64,000 bases of DNA, taken from assembly GCF_000005505.3 (NCBI RefSeq), contig NC_016133.3:38653237-38717236 (forward strand). Reading direction: 5' to 3'. The stretch is from Brachypodium distachyon (taxonomy: Eukaryota; Streptophyta; Magnoliopsida; Poales; Poaceae). The translations under genes were made by a program, and so were the position numbers. This document shows positions 23,101-34,412 of the stretch, piece by piece (positions within the stretch are counted from its first letter, which is position 1; the number at the start of each line of letters is the position of its first letter). The notes below the pieces were generated by a model. That model ran no database searches. It had not been told where the DNA came from and worked only from the letters and a program-made list of their open reading frames with translations.

Positions 23101-24524
23101 TCCCATCTCATGCCGCGGTGAAGCGCCTCACCTGGGAGGTGTGTGCGCTGTTGCCGGACGCAGAGGCGCAGGTACCGCAGAAGTGGTCGCACGTGCCGAT
23201 CACCTTCAGCGCCAACGATCACCCAACCCGGCAGCTGGGCTCAGGGGTTTTACCCTTCGTGGTCTCACCGATCATCAACAATGTGATGGTGACCAAGCTG
23301 CTAGGGGACAACGGAGCGGGGTTGAACCTGTTGTCCGCCAGGTTAGTGGAGAAACTTCAGCTGCCGCTGGAGCAGTTGAAGCCAGTGACCTGTTCCAGGG
23401 AGTGAACCCTGGGATTGTGCGTCCCTTGGGGCGCATCACGCTGCCGGTTACCTTCGGGTCCCGAGAAGCGTTCAGGACCGAGCACATAGTGTTCGATGTA
23501 GCGCACACCCCGTTGCCCTACAACGGGATCCTTGGTCAGCTGGCGCTGATCAAATTCATGGCGGAGACTCATTGCGCCTACGGCGTGATGAAGATGCTGT
23601 CCACGTATGGAGTCCTCTCCATCAGGTGCGATCTCAAGGACGCGGCCTAGTGTGTGGGCGAGGTCGTCAAGGCCGCCGCCTCAGCCAATTCCAATGTCGA
23701 GGATGTCGCCGAAAGTGAAAGCTCGTTGCCCGGCGATCGCCCCGCAACGAAGAAGGCCCGCGCTACCCCGCAAGAGCTTGCTGGGGGAGGCGTAAGCTCG
23801 AGCTCGTGCCCCGACAAGGGCCAGAAGCTCAAGGAGGGGGCCACCAAGGTGAGGAAGCTGCCCCTCCAAGCCGGCAACGAGGAACGCACCGTCACCGTCG
23901 GTGCGAACCTCAATGCCGAATACGAAAGCGCCCTCATCACTTTTCTCCGAGAGAACACCGATGGGTTCGCTTGGGAACCGTCGGACCTCCCCGGAGTCCC
24001 TACGAAGGTGATCGAGCATCGACACACGGTGCGTCCGGACGCCTGCCCCGTCAAGCAGAAGATCCGCCGGCAAGCACAGGAGCGCAAAGATTTCATCAAG
24101 CAAGAAGTGGACAAGCTTAAAGCTGCAGGGGCTATAGGGGAAGTAATGTACCCCACTTGGTTAGCTAACCCTGTAATAGTACCCAAGGGGGAGGATAAAC
24201 TTCGCATGTGTGTAGATTTTACTGATCTTAACCGTGCGTGTCCTAAAGATCCTTTCCCTGTACCTCGCATTGATCAAATAGTAGATTCCACTGCCGGTTG
24301 TGATTTGCTGTGTTTTTTGGATGCCTTTTGCGGCTACCATCAAATTAAGATGGCAGTCGAAGACAAAGAAAAAACGGCGTTCATCACCCCGGTTGGCTGC
24401 TACTGCTACATGTGCATGCCTTTCGGGTTGAAGAATGCGGGCTCAAGATTCCACCGTGCATTACGCGAGTGTTTGGGATCCCAGCTAAGCCGAAACATTG
24501 AGGCCTACATGGACGATATCGTCA
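23101..24524 (+). pseudogene. pol of element B, first part: protease and reverse transcriptase up to YMDD
   Basis: The protease region contains GDNGAGLNLLSARLVEKLQL at about 23307, with Asp-Asn-Gly at the active site, as in element C. After a frameshift near 23400 and a stop near 23648, the reverse transcriptase is open from 23654: LKAAGAIGEVMYPTW, VDFTDLNRACPKDPFPVPRID, FLDAFCGYHQIKM with the first catalytic Asp, and MPFGLKNAGSRFHRAL. The frame runs to AYMDDIVIK and is then cut by the LTR of element C. It continues at 34413. Confidence 0.9.
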
Positions 24525-24529
24525 TCAAA

Positions 24530-25440
24530 TGTCGCACCAGTGGTACCTGAGGTGCCCCCGCTGCCCGACGCGTGGGTCGCATCGCTTGGTTCCCGGAATG
24601 ATCTCACCCCGGGCGACAACGCGCAGGCTGCCCGGCAAGCTACCAGCCCGGTAGGGCTAGCGGGGCTTCTAGGAATAATTCCGCTTGGGCACCTCCCGGG
24701 AAGGCACTTGCCGGGAGGAGGTGTTCCCGGGCGCAGGTTTCTGCCGTGAGGGCGGGGCCGAGCGAACGGACCAGCGGCGCCACGTGGACGCGCGGCAGGC
24801 GCCCAGTGTGCAGTTTCGCCAGGACAAGGAGTGAGGCGCTTGACGCATTTAATGACCCGGCAGGAGGGCCGTTATCCGTTTAGTCAGCCGAACTGTGGCT
24901 GTCCAGGCCTAGTTTCTAGGCCTTAGACCCCTAGCCGCGGGGTTGGCGCTCATGCATGCATGCCAGCGCACCGAGGAGGAGCTGCCCAAGCTCCCTGCTC
25001 GCCACTTGTAATTCATGCACCATGGCACCTGTGGTATCCCCTTAGCTATAAAAGGAGGACTTCCACTAACGGTCAAGGGGTTGGTTTTTTGGGGACGGGT
25101 TGGTTCGGTTGTTTTCGGTCAAACAACTCATGGTTTTACACTAGCCTTAGCCAAAAGTAGCAAGGAGCACTTAGCCAAAAAGAGAGCACCCGGGGACCCT
25201 CCCTCGGGAACTTGTAAACCCTCTGTTTTACAATAATACAAGCCCAGACAAGCAAGACGTAGGGTTTTACACCTCCGGGTGGCCCGAACCTGGGTAAAAA
25301 GGGTGTGCATGCGTTCTTAGTGTCTTTGCAGGCTTTGCATTGGCCCCGCTGGCAATCGCCGGAGCGATCCCCACAGTCCATTGCCGAACCTAAAAGGGGG
25401 TGCCCGCGCACCCCAGGTGTCGGAGCCCCCCGCGATGACA
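24530..25440 (+). repeat. 5' LTR of element C
   Basis: 911 bp, beginning TGTCGCACCAGTGG and ending CGCGATGACA. A CACGTG core at about 24782 and TATAAAAG at 25047-25054 mark the promoter. TCCGGCGCGCCAGGTAGG after the end is the primer-binding region. Confidence 0.93.
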
Positions 25441-25548
25441 TCCGGCGCGCCAGGTAGGTGGCGCGTGAGGAGAGCTCGCCGGTCACCGCCGGCAGCGACG
25501 TCTACACCAGCATCGGCTTCGTCTTTCTCGACGACAGAGCCAGCCACC

Positions 25549-27515
25549 ATGCCCCCCAAGCGGGCTGGTGACTCGAGGATCGACCCGCGTGCGGCCCCAG
25601 CGGCGCACACGCGGTCGCACGACGTGCCACGCGCGTCACAGGAACAGGGTGATCCTGAGCCTGCCCGAGCGCAGCCATCACAGCTGCCATCACCGCCTGC
25701 ATGACCGTCGGCTGATAACCGGTCAAGAGGGCCGCCGTCTCCCAGCACCGGAGCCAGCTGCGCGAGCGGTCACAACGCCACCCGCGCCTTGCAGCGGGGT
25801 GGTCCGCAGGCTGACGAACTGCAGCAGCCGCACGAGGAGCACGGAGCATCACAGGCGACACCAACCGGCTCGCGTCCGGCTCACCAGAGGGTGTCCGGGG
25901 ATAGAGCGGAGGGCAGCCGTTTGGGAAACTGGCAGCCACCCGCACAAACCCCGGCAGAGGCCATCATCGCTGCGCGAGTCATGGTGCGCTACGAGCCGCC
26001 CAAGGGCACTCTGGCGCACGAGGCGTGGAGCGCTGAGTTGGACACGCTCCTCGCGCTCGCCGCCCAACAGCCACAGGGCGAATTCGGCCCGGCAGGCTCA
26101 GGCCGCGGGCAGAACCTGGGGCGCGGAGATGTGCCCCGCGCCTCGCGGCAAGGGGAAAACCCTCCCCCGCAGGGAGGCCCAGGAGGCGGAGACCTGGAGG
26201 GGTCCTCGGACTCGTCACCCACCGTCGCGCGAGGCGACGCGCGCAGCATCTTGAATGCCCGTCAGTAGGAGGACCTGAGTCAGCGCCTGGAGCGCCGGCG
26301 CCGGCACCAGGAAGAGCGCCAACGCCCATAGGAGCAGGAGGATACTCCTATGGGCCCCGAGGACGGCTGCACCGCGTTTACGCGTGAGTTGCGGTGGGTG
26401 ACATTGCCCCGCAAGTTCCGAGCGCCCGTGCTCGGTACGTACGACGGGACCGTGAATCTCAAGGATTTCCTTCTGACCTATACGTTGGGGATGCATGCCA
26501 TCGGCGCCGACGACAAGGTCAGAGCCAACTGGTTCCCAACGGTACTGAAAGGATCAGTGAGAACCTGGCTGCTCAACCTGCCTGCTGGGTCCATCGCCAC
26601 TTGGGTGGACCTGCGTGAGCAGCTTGTGAGCGCGTTGCAGGCAGCTACAAGCACCCGGGAACAATGGCGGAGCTGCACACTGTAGTGTAGAAGTCGGGAG
26701 AGATGCCGCGGAGCTTCATCAACCATTTCTCCAGTCTCTTCTACTCCATCCCGGAGGCGGAGGCTGCTGCCATCGTCATCACCATCAACGTCCGTGACCC
26801 CAAGATGCGCGAGAAGCCGAGCACGCATCGGATCCGGACGACGCAGGATATGTACGCCCTGGCGCACAAGTGTGCCATGGCCGAGGAAGGGCGCCTAGCA
26901 CCCGAACTTGCAGCTAAGGCTGCTGCGAGCCGGGGAGAGGGTTCGCAGAAGAAGAGTTCCCGCAAGCGCAGCGGGAAGCAAGTCCTCGCTGCGCAGTCAG
27001 GGGCTGCTGTGAGGCCTCCAAAGAAGGCCTCGCCCGGTGGCGGGTCTGGCGGCAAGCAGGGCGACGCGCCCCGCTGCCCCATCCACGCCAACTCCACGCA
27101 CGACGTGCAGGACTGCCGCATCCTGCAAGGTATCAAGCAGCGGCGCGAGCAGCGCCACGACGAGCGACGAGCAGCCGGCGCCTACTACAACTGCAGCGAC
27201 ATCGGGCATCTCTCCCGGGATTGCCCGAACGACCCCAGAACGGGGCCGAAACCTGCGGGCGGCAACGCTGGCAGGGAGGAAGCCCAGGGGGAACGTGGCC
27301 AAGCCCGCGCCGGCAGGGAGCGCCCTCCCCGGGGACAAGACAGGGCTCATGAGCAGCGCGAGTCCGACTGCACTGGCGGCAACGAGCCGGGCTTCCAGGA
27401 GCCTCGCGGCGTCGCCTGCATCCATGGGGGAGCTTACGCTCTCCCATCTCACGCCGTGGTGAAGCGCCTCACCCACGATGTCTGTGCGCTGTTGCCGGAC
27501 ACGGAGCCGCAGTAG
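25549..27515 (+). pseudogene. gag of element C, broken
   Basis: Starts with MPPKRAGDSR at 25549, aligned with element B. Stops are at 25702, in the segment just after it, 26266 and about 26329, all in the same frame. The gag core GTYDGTVNLKDFLLTYTLGM follows, and a frameshift lies near 26685. The continuing frame carries MAEEGRLAPELAAKAAAS and a zinc knuckle that reads YYNCSDIGHLSRDCP. The first zinc-binding Cys is Tyr, unlike in B. The end is a charged linker into protease. Confidence 0.87.
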
Positions 27516-30500
27516 CCGCTGAGGTGGTCGCATGTGCCGATCACCTTCAGCGCCGACAATCACCCAGCGCGGTAGCTGGGTTCAGGGGTCATACCCTTCG
27601 TGGTTTCACCGATCATCAGCAACATGACGGTGACCAAGGTGCTGGTGGATAACGGAGCGGGGATGAACCTCCTGTCCGCCAGGTTGGTGGAGAAACTCCA
27701 GTTGTCGGTAAAGCAGCCAAAGCCCACCGACCCGTTCCGGGGAGTGAACCCCGGGATCGTGGGCCCCCTGGGGCACATCACGCTGCCGGTGACCTTCGGG
27801 TCCCGGGAAGCATTCAGGACCGAGCACGTAGTGTTCAACATGGCGCATACCCTGTTGCCCTACAACGGGATCCTTGGTCGGCCGGCATTGATCATGTTCA
27901 TGGCGGTGACCCATTGCGCCTACGGCGTGATGAAGATGCCATCCGTGTACATCGTCCTCTCCATTAGGTGCGATCTCAAGGACGCGGCCTGGTGTGTTGG
28001 CAAGGTCGCTAGGGCCCCCCCTGCAGCCGACGCCGGTGATGAAGATGTTGCCGGAGACGAAGGCTTGCCGGGCGACGGCCCGGCAACGAAGAAGGGCCGC
28101 GCTGCCCCGCAAGAGCTTGCTGGGGGAAGCGCAGGCTCGAGCTCGTGCCTCGGCAAGGGCCAGAAGCTCCGGGAGGAGGCCGCCAGGGTGAAGAGGTTGC
28201 CCCTCCAAGCCGGCAGCAAGCAGCGCACCGTCACTATCGGTGCAAACCTTACTGCCAAATAGGAAAGCGCCCTCATCACCTTCCTCCGGGAGAATGTCGA
28301 CGTGTTTGCTTGGGAGCCGTCGAACCTTCTCGGAGTCCCTAGGGGGGTGACTGAGCATCGACTTGCAGTGCGTCCGGACGCCCGCCCCGTCAAGCAGAAG
28401 ATCCGCCGGTAAGCGCAGGAGCGGAAAGATTTCATCAAGCAAGAAGTGGACAAGCTCAAGGCTGCAGGGGCTATCAGGGAAGTTCTGTACCCCACTTGGT
28501 TAGCTAACCCTGTAGTACTACCCAAGGCGGGAAATAAGCTTCGCAGGTGTGTAGATTTCACTGATCTTAACCGTGCATGTCCCAAGGATCCTTTCCCTGT
28601 ACCCCGCATCGATCAGATAGTTGATTCCACTGCTGGTTGCGACTTGTTGAGCTTTTTGGACACTTTTCCCGGCTAACATCAAATTAAGATGGTAGTCCAA
28701 GACGAGGAGAAAATAGCGTTCATCACCCCGGTTGGCTGTTATTGTTACACGAGCATGCCTTTCGGGTTGAAGAATGCGGGCTCAACATTCCAGCGTGCGC
28801 TGCACGAGTGTTTGGGACCCAGCTAGGCCGGAACGTGGAGGACTACATGGACGATATCGTCATCAAATCGAAGCGCGGGGACTCGCTTACTAATGACCTG
28901 CGGGAAACATTTGATAACCTCCGCAGGATCAAACTCAAGTTGAACCCTGAGAAGTGCACCTTCGGTGTAGACTCGGGCCAGCTTCTGGGTTTCTTGGTTT
29001 CGCACAGGGGGATACAAGCCAACCAACACAAGATAGAAGCAATCGAGAAAATGGAGGCTCCACGCAAGGTGAAGGATGTCCAGCGCCTCAACCGCTGCGT
29101 TGCCGCGCTGGGCCGCTTCATCTCGAGGTTAGGCGAACGCGCCCTGCCCTTCTTCAAGGTAATGAAGAAGAAGGGTCCGGTTGACTGGACCCCCGAGGCC
29201 GAGGCAGCGTTCCGGGATGTCAAGCAGTACCTGAGGTTGCCGCCCGTCCTCGTCGCCCCCAAGCCGGGCGAGCCACTGCTACTCTACTTAGCAGCGACTG
29301 ACCAGGTGGTCAGCTCGGTGCTGGTTGCCGAGAGGGAGGAAGACGTCCCGGGGACGGAGGCTGCGAGGCAGAGGGCTGAATGACCCCCGGCAGCCACCTC
29401 GGACCCCGGGACCACCCCCGAGCCGGCAGCGTCGGCACCGCGCAGGCAGCTCATGCAGCATCCGGTGTACTTTGTCAGCACGGTGCTGCGCGACGCCTGT
29501 ACGAGGTACCCGCAGGTGCAGAAGCTCCTCCTGGGGATTCTCCTCGCCTCCCGCAAGCTTCGCCACTACTTCCAGGCGCACCACGTCATGGTAATGTCGG
29601 GGTTCTGCCTTGAGCGAGCCCTCCCCAACCGTGAAGCCACCGGGAGGGTGGCTGAATGGAGGATGGAGCTGTCAGAGTTCGATATGCACTTCACCAACTC
29701 TAAGAGCATCAAGATTGCAGCCCTGGTGGACTTCGTCGTGGAGTGGACGTCGACGGGTGTACAAGAGGAGGTGCCGGAGACCAGCCTACCAGGCAGGCTG
29801 GACGAATGCCATTCGGTCCTGTACTTCGACGGCGCGTTCAGCCTATAGGGGGCTGGCGCTGGGGTCTTCATCGAGTCACTGACGGGAGATCAGTTGAGAT
29901 TTGCTATCCAACTTGATTTCCCGAACTCCACCAACAAATCGGCGGAGTACGAGGGTTTGCTCACCGGGTTGCGAGTAGCAATCGCCCTGGACATTAAGCG
30001 TCTGGTCGTTCGCGGGGACTCCCAGCTCGTGATCAACCAGGTTAACAAGGACTACGACTGCCCGCAGATGGCACCGTACGTGGAGGAAGTCCGCAAGCTA
30101 GAACACAAGTTCAAGGGTTTGCGATTCGAGCACGTCAAGCGGAAGGACAACTTCACAGCTGACGAGCTGTCCAAGATGGCAGCAGTTGCTGGGGAAGCCC
30201 CTCCGGCAACCAAAGGAAACCCCGCAACAGTAGGTGTCCATGTTGCTGACGTAGCGGCATGTATTGGCAGGGAGACCCCTCCTTGGGCTGTGGAAATCGC
30301 CCGTTACCTGAAGGGGGAGGCTCTCCCGGAAGACGACGTCGCCGCGGAGCGAGTGGCTCGGCAAGCCAAGATGTACGCCGTGGTGGACGGGAACCTCTAC
30401 CGCAGGCGTGCAAATGGAGTCAAGCTCCTCTGCGTGCCCCAAGATGAAGGGCGCGCACTGTTGGAGGAGATACATCGAGGCACATGCTCCCACAATGTGG

Positions 30501-31518
30501 CCTCCCGGGCGCTGGCCGCCAAGGCGTTTCGGCACGGTTTCTACTGGCCCAAGGCCCTGGCCGACGCGGAGTAGCTGGTGAAGACGTGTGAAGCGTGCCG
30601 GTTCCACGCGAAGAAGAGCAACCAGCCGGCGCAGGCCCTGCAGGTCATCCCGTCCCGTGGCCATTCGCGGTCTGGGGGCTGGACATTGTCGGCAAGCTGC
30701 CGAGAGCGGTCGGCGGCTACGAGTACTTGCTCGTGGCCATCGACAAGTTTTCCAAGTGGGTGGAAGTGGAACCGGCGCGAAAGGTGACCGCCCAGGCGGC
30801 CATCAAGTTCTTCAAGAGCAGTGTGTGCCGGTTTGGTGTGCCTAACAGCATCATCACCGACAACAACACGCAATTCATGAGCGCGGTGTTCCAGGCCTAC
30901 TGCGAAGGCATGGGCACCAGGATACAATTCGCGTCCGTTGCTCACCCAAGGAGTAACGGACAGGCGGAGCGAGCCAACGCGGAAGTTCTGCGAGGGCTCA
31001 AGACGAGAACCTTTGACAAGCTCAAAGGCCACGGGAAACACTGCTTCGAAGAACTCCAGCCCGTGCTGTGGTCAATCAGGGCCACACCTAGCCGGGCAAT
31101 GGGCGAAACCCCTTTCGCCCTTGTCTACGGGGCAGAAGCGGTGCTGCCCCTCGAGCTCAAGCACGGATCTCCTCGAGTACGCGCGTACGGCAACTCCAGC
31201 CAACACGAGCAAAGGGTTGACGATCTGAACTTCATCAAAGAGCTTCGATGCCGGGCTGCTGCGAGAGCCGCGCGCTACCAGCAGGGACTCCATCGTTATC
31301 ACGACAGGCGAGTCCGTTCCCGGGGGCTCGAAAACGGAGACCTTGTCTTGCGCCGGATACAAGGAACGAAGGCCGGAAACAAGTTGACTCCGAAATGGGA
31401 GGGGCCCTTCCGGGTAGTGCAAGTGACCAGGCCGGGGGCTGTCCGGCTGGAAACCGAAGAAGGCTTGCCGGTGCAAAATAGCTGGAATATTGAGCACCTG
31501 CGCAAGTTCTACCCGTGA
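27516..31518 (+). pseudogene. pol of element C: protease, RT, two RNase H domains, integrase, broken
   Basis: Protease: VDNGAGMNLLSARLVEKLQL near 27643. RT: VDFTDLNRACPKDPFPVPRID, FLDTFPG followed by a stop near 28674, and YMDDIVIK near 28846 in another frame after a shift around 28800. The gypsy RNase H ends with the [11 protein letters not shown] and [13 protein letters not shown] segments. The second, archaeal-type RNase H runs from YFDGAFSL to ELSKMAA with YEGLLTGLRVAI and VVRGDSQLVINQV. The integrase zinc-binding part (HRGTCSH...CEACRFH) and core (LDIVGKL, DNNTQF, NGQAERAN) follow and end at 31518. Stops lie near 28261, 28412, 29381, 29846 and 30572, and a further shift near 30655. Confidence 0.9.
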
Positions 31519-32160
31519 AGCAGCGGAGCCCGACCCTCAGGTGATTCCGCCGATGCATACCTCTTGAACTAGTGTAGCCGGGCAGCCCCCGAGTGTAAAC
31601 CACTAGTTACTGTGAATAAAGATAAGTGCCGTTTCCTGAATGCCCTCGTTTTATTTGCATGTTCCTTTCACTTCTGTCTCCTGCCCTAGGTGCAAATAAG
31701 TTTCTTCCCATACTTGGTTGTGAGCAGGGGGCTGCCGGAGCCTCGAAAACGTAAACCCGTTCCCGGATCCCTCCGGCACGGGGCATGCAGTTGCCAGGTT
31801 TCCCACAACGTGCATCACGGCGTGCAGTTGCCGGGCTCCCCGCAACGTGCATCACGCACTCGCTGCGTCTGGGAAATAAAAGTGCTCACATTCAAGTTTG
31901 GTATCGACCCTTCTGTGCCCGGGGGCTGGGAGGCAGGAGAGTTATCCATACTGCTGCTTTGTGTTTTTCGTGAATTTCGAATTTTTTTTTGCAGCATCTC
32001 GAGCTTGCTAAGAATCTAATGTGCAGGGTAAAGGGGGAATCTTGCGCACTGTAATGCTCGTGGACCGCCCATGGGTCGCGGCGTGTAGCAACGCCTTGTG
32101 GTGCAGAGCAACCGCACCACGAGGGACTCGCCGCACTTCGAGGCCCTTGGTTCAGGAGGA
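31519..32160 (+). other. 3' spacer of element C after integrase
   Basis: Begins with a segment also found after the integrase of B (GTAAACCACTAGTT and AATAAAGATAAGTGC, with AATAAA at about 31614 as a possible polyadenylation signal). No coding sequence is supported in the sense frame. Homology to B at 37130-37740 is visible throughout. Confidence 0.6.
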
Positions 32161-32300
32161 AGCCGCCACGTGTGCCACATCAACTTGACATGCGGAGTCG
32201 CGAGGACCGTACCGCACTCCAAGGGGTGGGGCGCCATGTATGCTGCCTTGACCCGGCGCACGTGGTGGCAAGCCCCCCTCCCGTGCCTATAAAAGAAGCG
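32161..32300 (+). promoter_or_regulatory. Promoter-like module in the 3' region of element C (two G-boxes and TATA box)
   Basis: CACGTG is at 32167-32172 and 32259-32264, and GCCTATAAAAG with TATAAAAG at 32288-32295. The same arrangement is kept in element B at 37749-37877, followed in both by CTCAGAGCGAAGCCAAG. Position and conservation suggest an internal sense promoter; this is inference, as no start site can be seen. Confidence 0.5.
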
Positions 32301-32361
32301 TCCCGGCCATGGAACGGCTCAGAGCGAAGCCAAGGAAGAGGCTGCGAAGGCGAACGGTGCC

Positions 32362-32815
32362 GCAAAGGCACGACGGTAGTGCATGCCATCAGCACCCAGC
32401 ACCGACGGGTGCACTGCCGTCGCACCCTTGCCGCATTCCTCCACCGAGCCCACTCCGAGGGGTGCTGCAGAGACACGGTGGTGGTGCATCCCACCAGCGC
32501 TCGGCACCGGCGGATGCACTGTCGCCGTGTCCTTGCCACACCTCCTCTAGTGAGCGGCTCCGGGGCGAGGGTTGCCGCGGAGACACTGTGGTGGTGCATT
32601 CCATCAGCGCTCAGCGCTAACGGGTGCGCTACCGCAGTGCCCCTGCCGCATCCCTCCAGAGGGTATCTCCGCAAGGAGGGAGGGTTGCCGCGGAGACACT
32701 ATGATAGTGCATGCCATCCGCGCCCAGCGTTAACGGGTGCACTGCCATAGTGTCCCTGCCGCACCCCTCCAGAGGGCGCCTCCATAGGCGAGGGTCGTCG
32801 CGAGGACGCTGTGAT
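32362..32815 (+). repeat. Tandem array of about four copies of a 103-112 bp unit in element C
   Basis: The motif TGGTGGTGCATCCCATCAGC-like recurs at about 32371, 32476, 32587 and 32699, with a degenerate fifth at 32808. Spacing is 103-112 bp. Each unit continues with a GGGTGCACTGCCG and a CTTGCCGCATCCCTCCA-like block. Element B has only about 1.5 copies at 37951-38100. Open frames that cross the array are a by-product of the repeat. Confidence 0.8.
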
Positions 32816-33568
32816 GGCGCTGGTGCCGGCGTTCGCCATCTGCTTCGGCCCACCACAACGTCCCTGCTACGCCCCTCAGGTGCACTTTCCCCTAGCAGCG
32901 AGGGCTGCTGCGGGGATGCCGTCATGTCTTCGCCACCCGCGTCTGCCGGTGGTGGTGAGGATGTCACGGCGTCCCTGCTGCACCCCTCAGGACGGGTTCC
33001 TCAGAAAGCAAGGGCTTTTCCAAAGGCGAGGATTGTTGCGTAGGCATGGTGGCAGCATCGTCGTCGGCGCTTGTCGCCGGCAGCGATCCTGCCACGGCGT
33101 CCCTACCGCATCCCCCAGTAGGCTCTCTCAAGGGAGACGTCCCAGGCGCACCCCTCCGGCAAGCGTACCGAGCACGAGGCCGAACGAAAAGCTAAGTACT
33201 TGAACCTGAACGATGAACTCTTTGAGAACTAAGCGTAACTGAACGCTACCTCGCTAAGTGTGACTCCGAAACATGCGTGTGGCTGGAGTGTTAGAAGGAT
33301 GCTTGCGGGGGGAGTGCGCTCCCCGTGCGGCTTCCGGGTCCGTCCCGGGAGGGCATGGCTTGGAGTAGTTACCCCGCAAGCGGAGTGACTCGCCGCTGTT
33401 GCTTGACCCCAGGTCGGCACTGCGGGTCCGTCCTGGGTCCCTGGTCCGGTCAAGAGTGAGGCGCGCGAGTCCCCGGCAACACAAAGCATAACACACAACG
33501 GCTGACGGATCCACCCCGCGAGGCAGCCCTGGGAACAAGGAACGAGGATTAAGCAGAACTAAAAGCTG
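32816..33568 (+). other. Remaining 3' internal region of element C up to the truncated LTR
   Basis: Degenerate repeat units run to about 33150. A segment shared with B at 38140-38470 follows (CTTGCGGGGGGAGTGCGCTCC, GACCCCAGGTCGGCACTGC). It stops at AAGCAGAACTAAAAGCTG, exactly where B goes on into its antisense gene. No gene is seen. Confidence 0.6.
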
Positions 33569-34407
33569 GATCTCACCCCGGGCGGCAACGAGCAGGCTGC
33601 CCGGCAAGCTACCAGCCCGGTAGGGCTAGCGGGGCTTCTGGGAATAATTCCGCTTGGGCACCTCCCGGGAAGGCACTTTCCGGGAGGATGTGTTCCCGGG
33701 CGCAGGTTTCCGCCGTGAGGGCGGGGCCGAGCGAACGGAGCAGCAGCGCCACGTGGGCACGCGGCAGGCGTCCAGTGTGCAGTTTGGCCAGGACAAGGAG
33801 TGAGGCGCACGACGCATTTAATGACCCGGCAGGAGGGTCGTTATCCGTCTAGTCAGGCGAACAGTGGTTGTCCAGGCCTAGTTTTTAGGCCTTAGACCCT
33901 AGCCACGGGGTTGGCGCTCATGCATGCATGCCAGCGCACCGTGGAGGAGCTGCCCAAGCTCCCTGCTCGCCACTTGTAATTCATGCACCATGGCACCTGT
34001 GGTATCCCCTTGGCTATAAAAGGAGGACCTCCGCCAACGGTCAAGGGTTTGGTTTTTTGGGGAGGGGTCGGTTCGGTTGTTTTCGGTCAAACAACTCATG
34101 GTTTTACACTAGCATTAGCCAAAAGTAGCAAGGAGCACTTAGCCAAAAAGAGAGCATCCGGGCACCCTCCCCCAGGAACTTGTAAACCCTCTGTTTTACA
34201 ATAATACAAGCCCAGACAAACAGACGTACGGTTTTACACCTCCGGGTGGCCCGAACCTGGGTAAAAAGGGTGTGCATGCGTTCTTAGTGTCTTCGCAGGC
34301 TTTGCATTGGCCCCGCCGGCGATCGCCGGAGCGATACCCGCAGCCCACTGCCCAACCTAAAAGGGGGTGCCCGCGCACCCTCGCTGTCGGAGCGCCGCGC
34401 GACGACA
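33569..34407 (+). repeat. 3' LTR of element C, first 70 bp deleted
   Basis: Aligns from GATCTCACCCCGGGCG with position 24600 of the 5' LTR and ends GCGACGACA before the target duplication TCAAA. The initial TGTCGCACCAG segment and the polypurine tract expected before it are gone. TATAAAAG is at 34015-34022. Confidence 0.92.
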
Positions 34408-34412
34408 TCAAA

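Larger units (their letters stand above)
24530..34407 (+). mobile_element. Retrotransposon C, Tat-lineage Ty3/gypsy, inserted in the RT of element B
   Basis: The element is bounded by LTRs 24530-25440 and 33569-34407 and by the 5 bp duplication TCAAA at 24525-24529 and 34408-34412. It is in the same orientation as B. Removing it restores the B reverse transcriptase across DDIVIK-SKRGDS. The two LTRs differ at about a dozen positions in the 250 bp I compared by eye, roughly 5 percent, so it is not recent. All genes are broken by stops or frameshifts. Between pol and the 3' LTR it lacks the antisense gene present in B. Confidence 0.93.

Noticed and set aside
21200..23650. Many ORFs on both strands in the gag regions of B and C
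   Set aside because: Only the frames that align between B and C and carry gag or protease motifs were kept.
32172..32750. 192-codon ORF across the tandem array in element C
   Set aside because: Several frames stay open only because the repeat unit lacks stops; no start context or domain.
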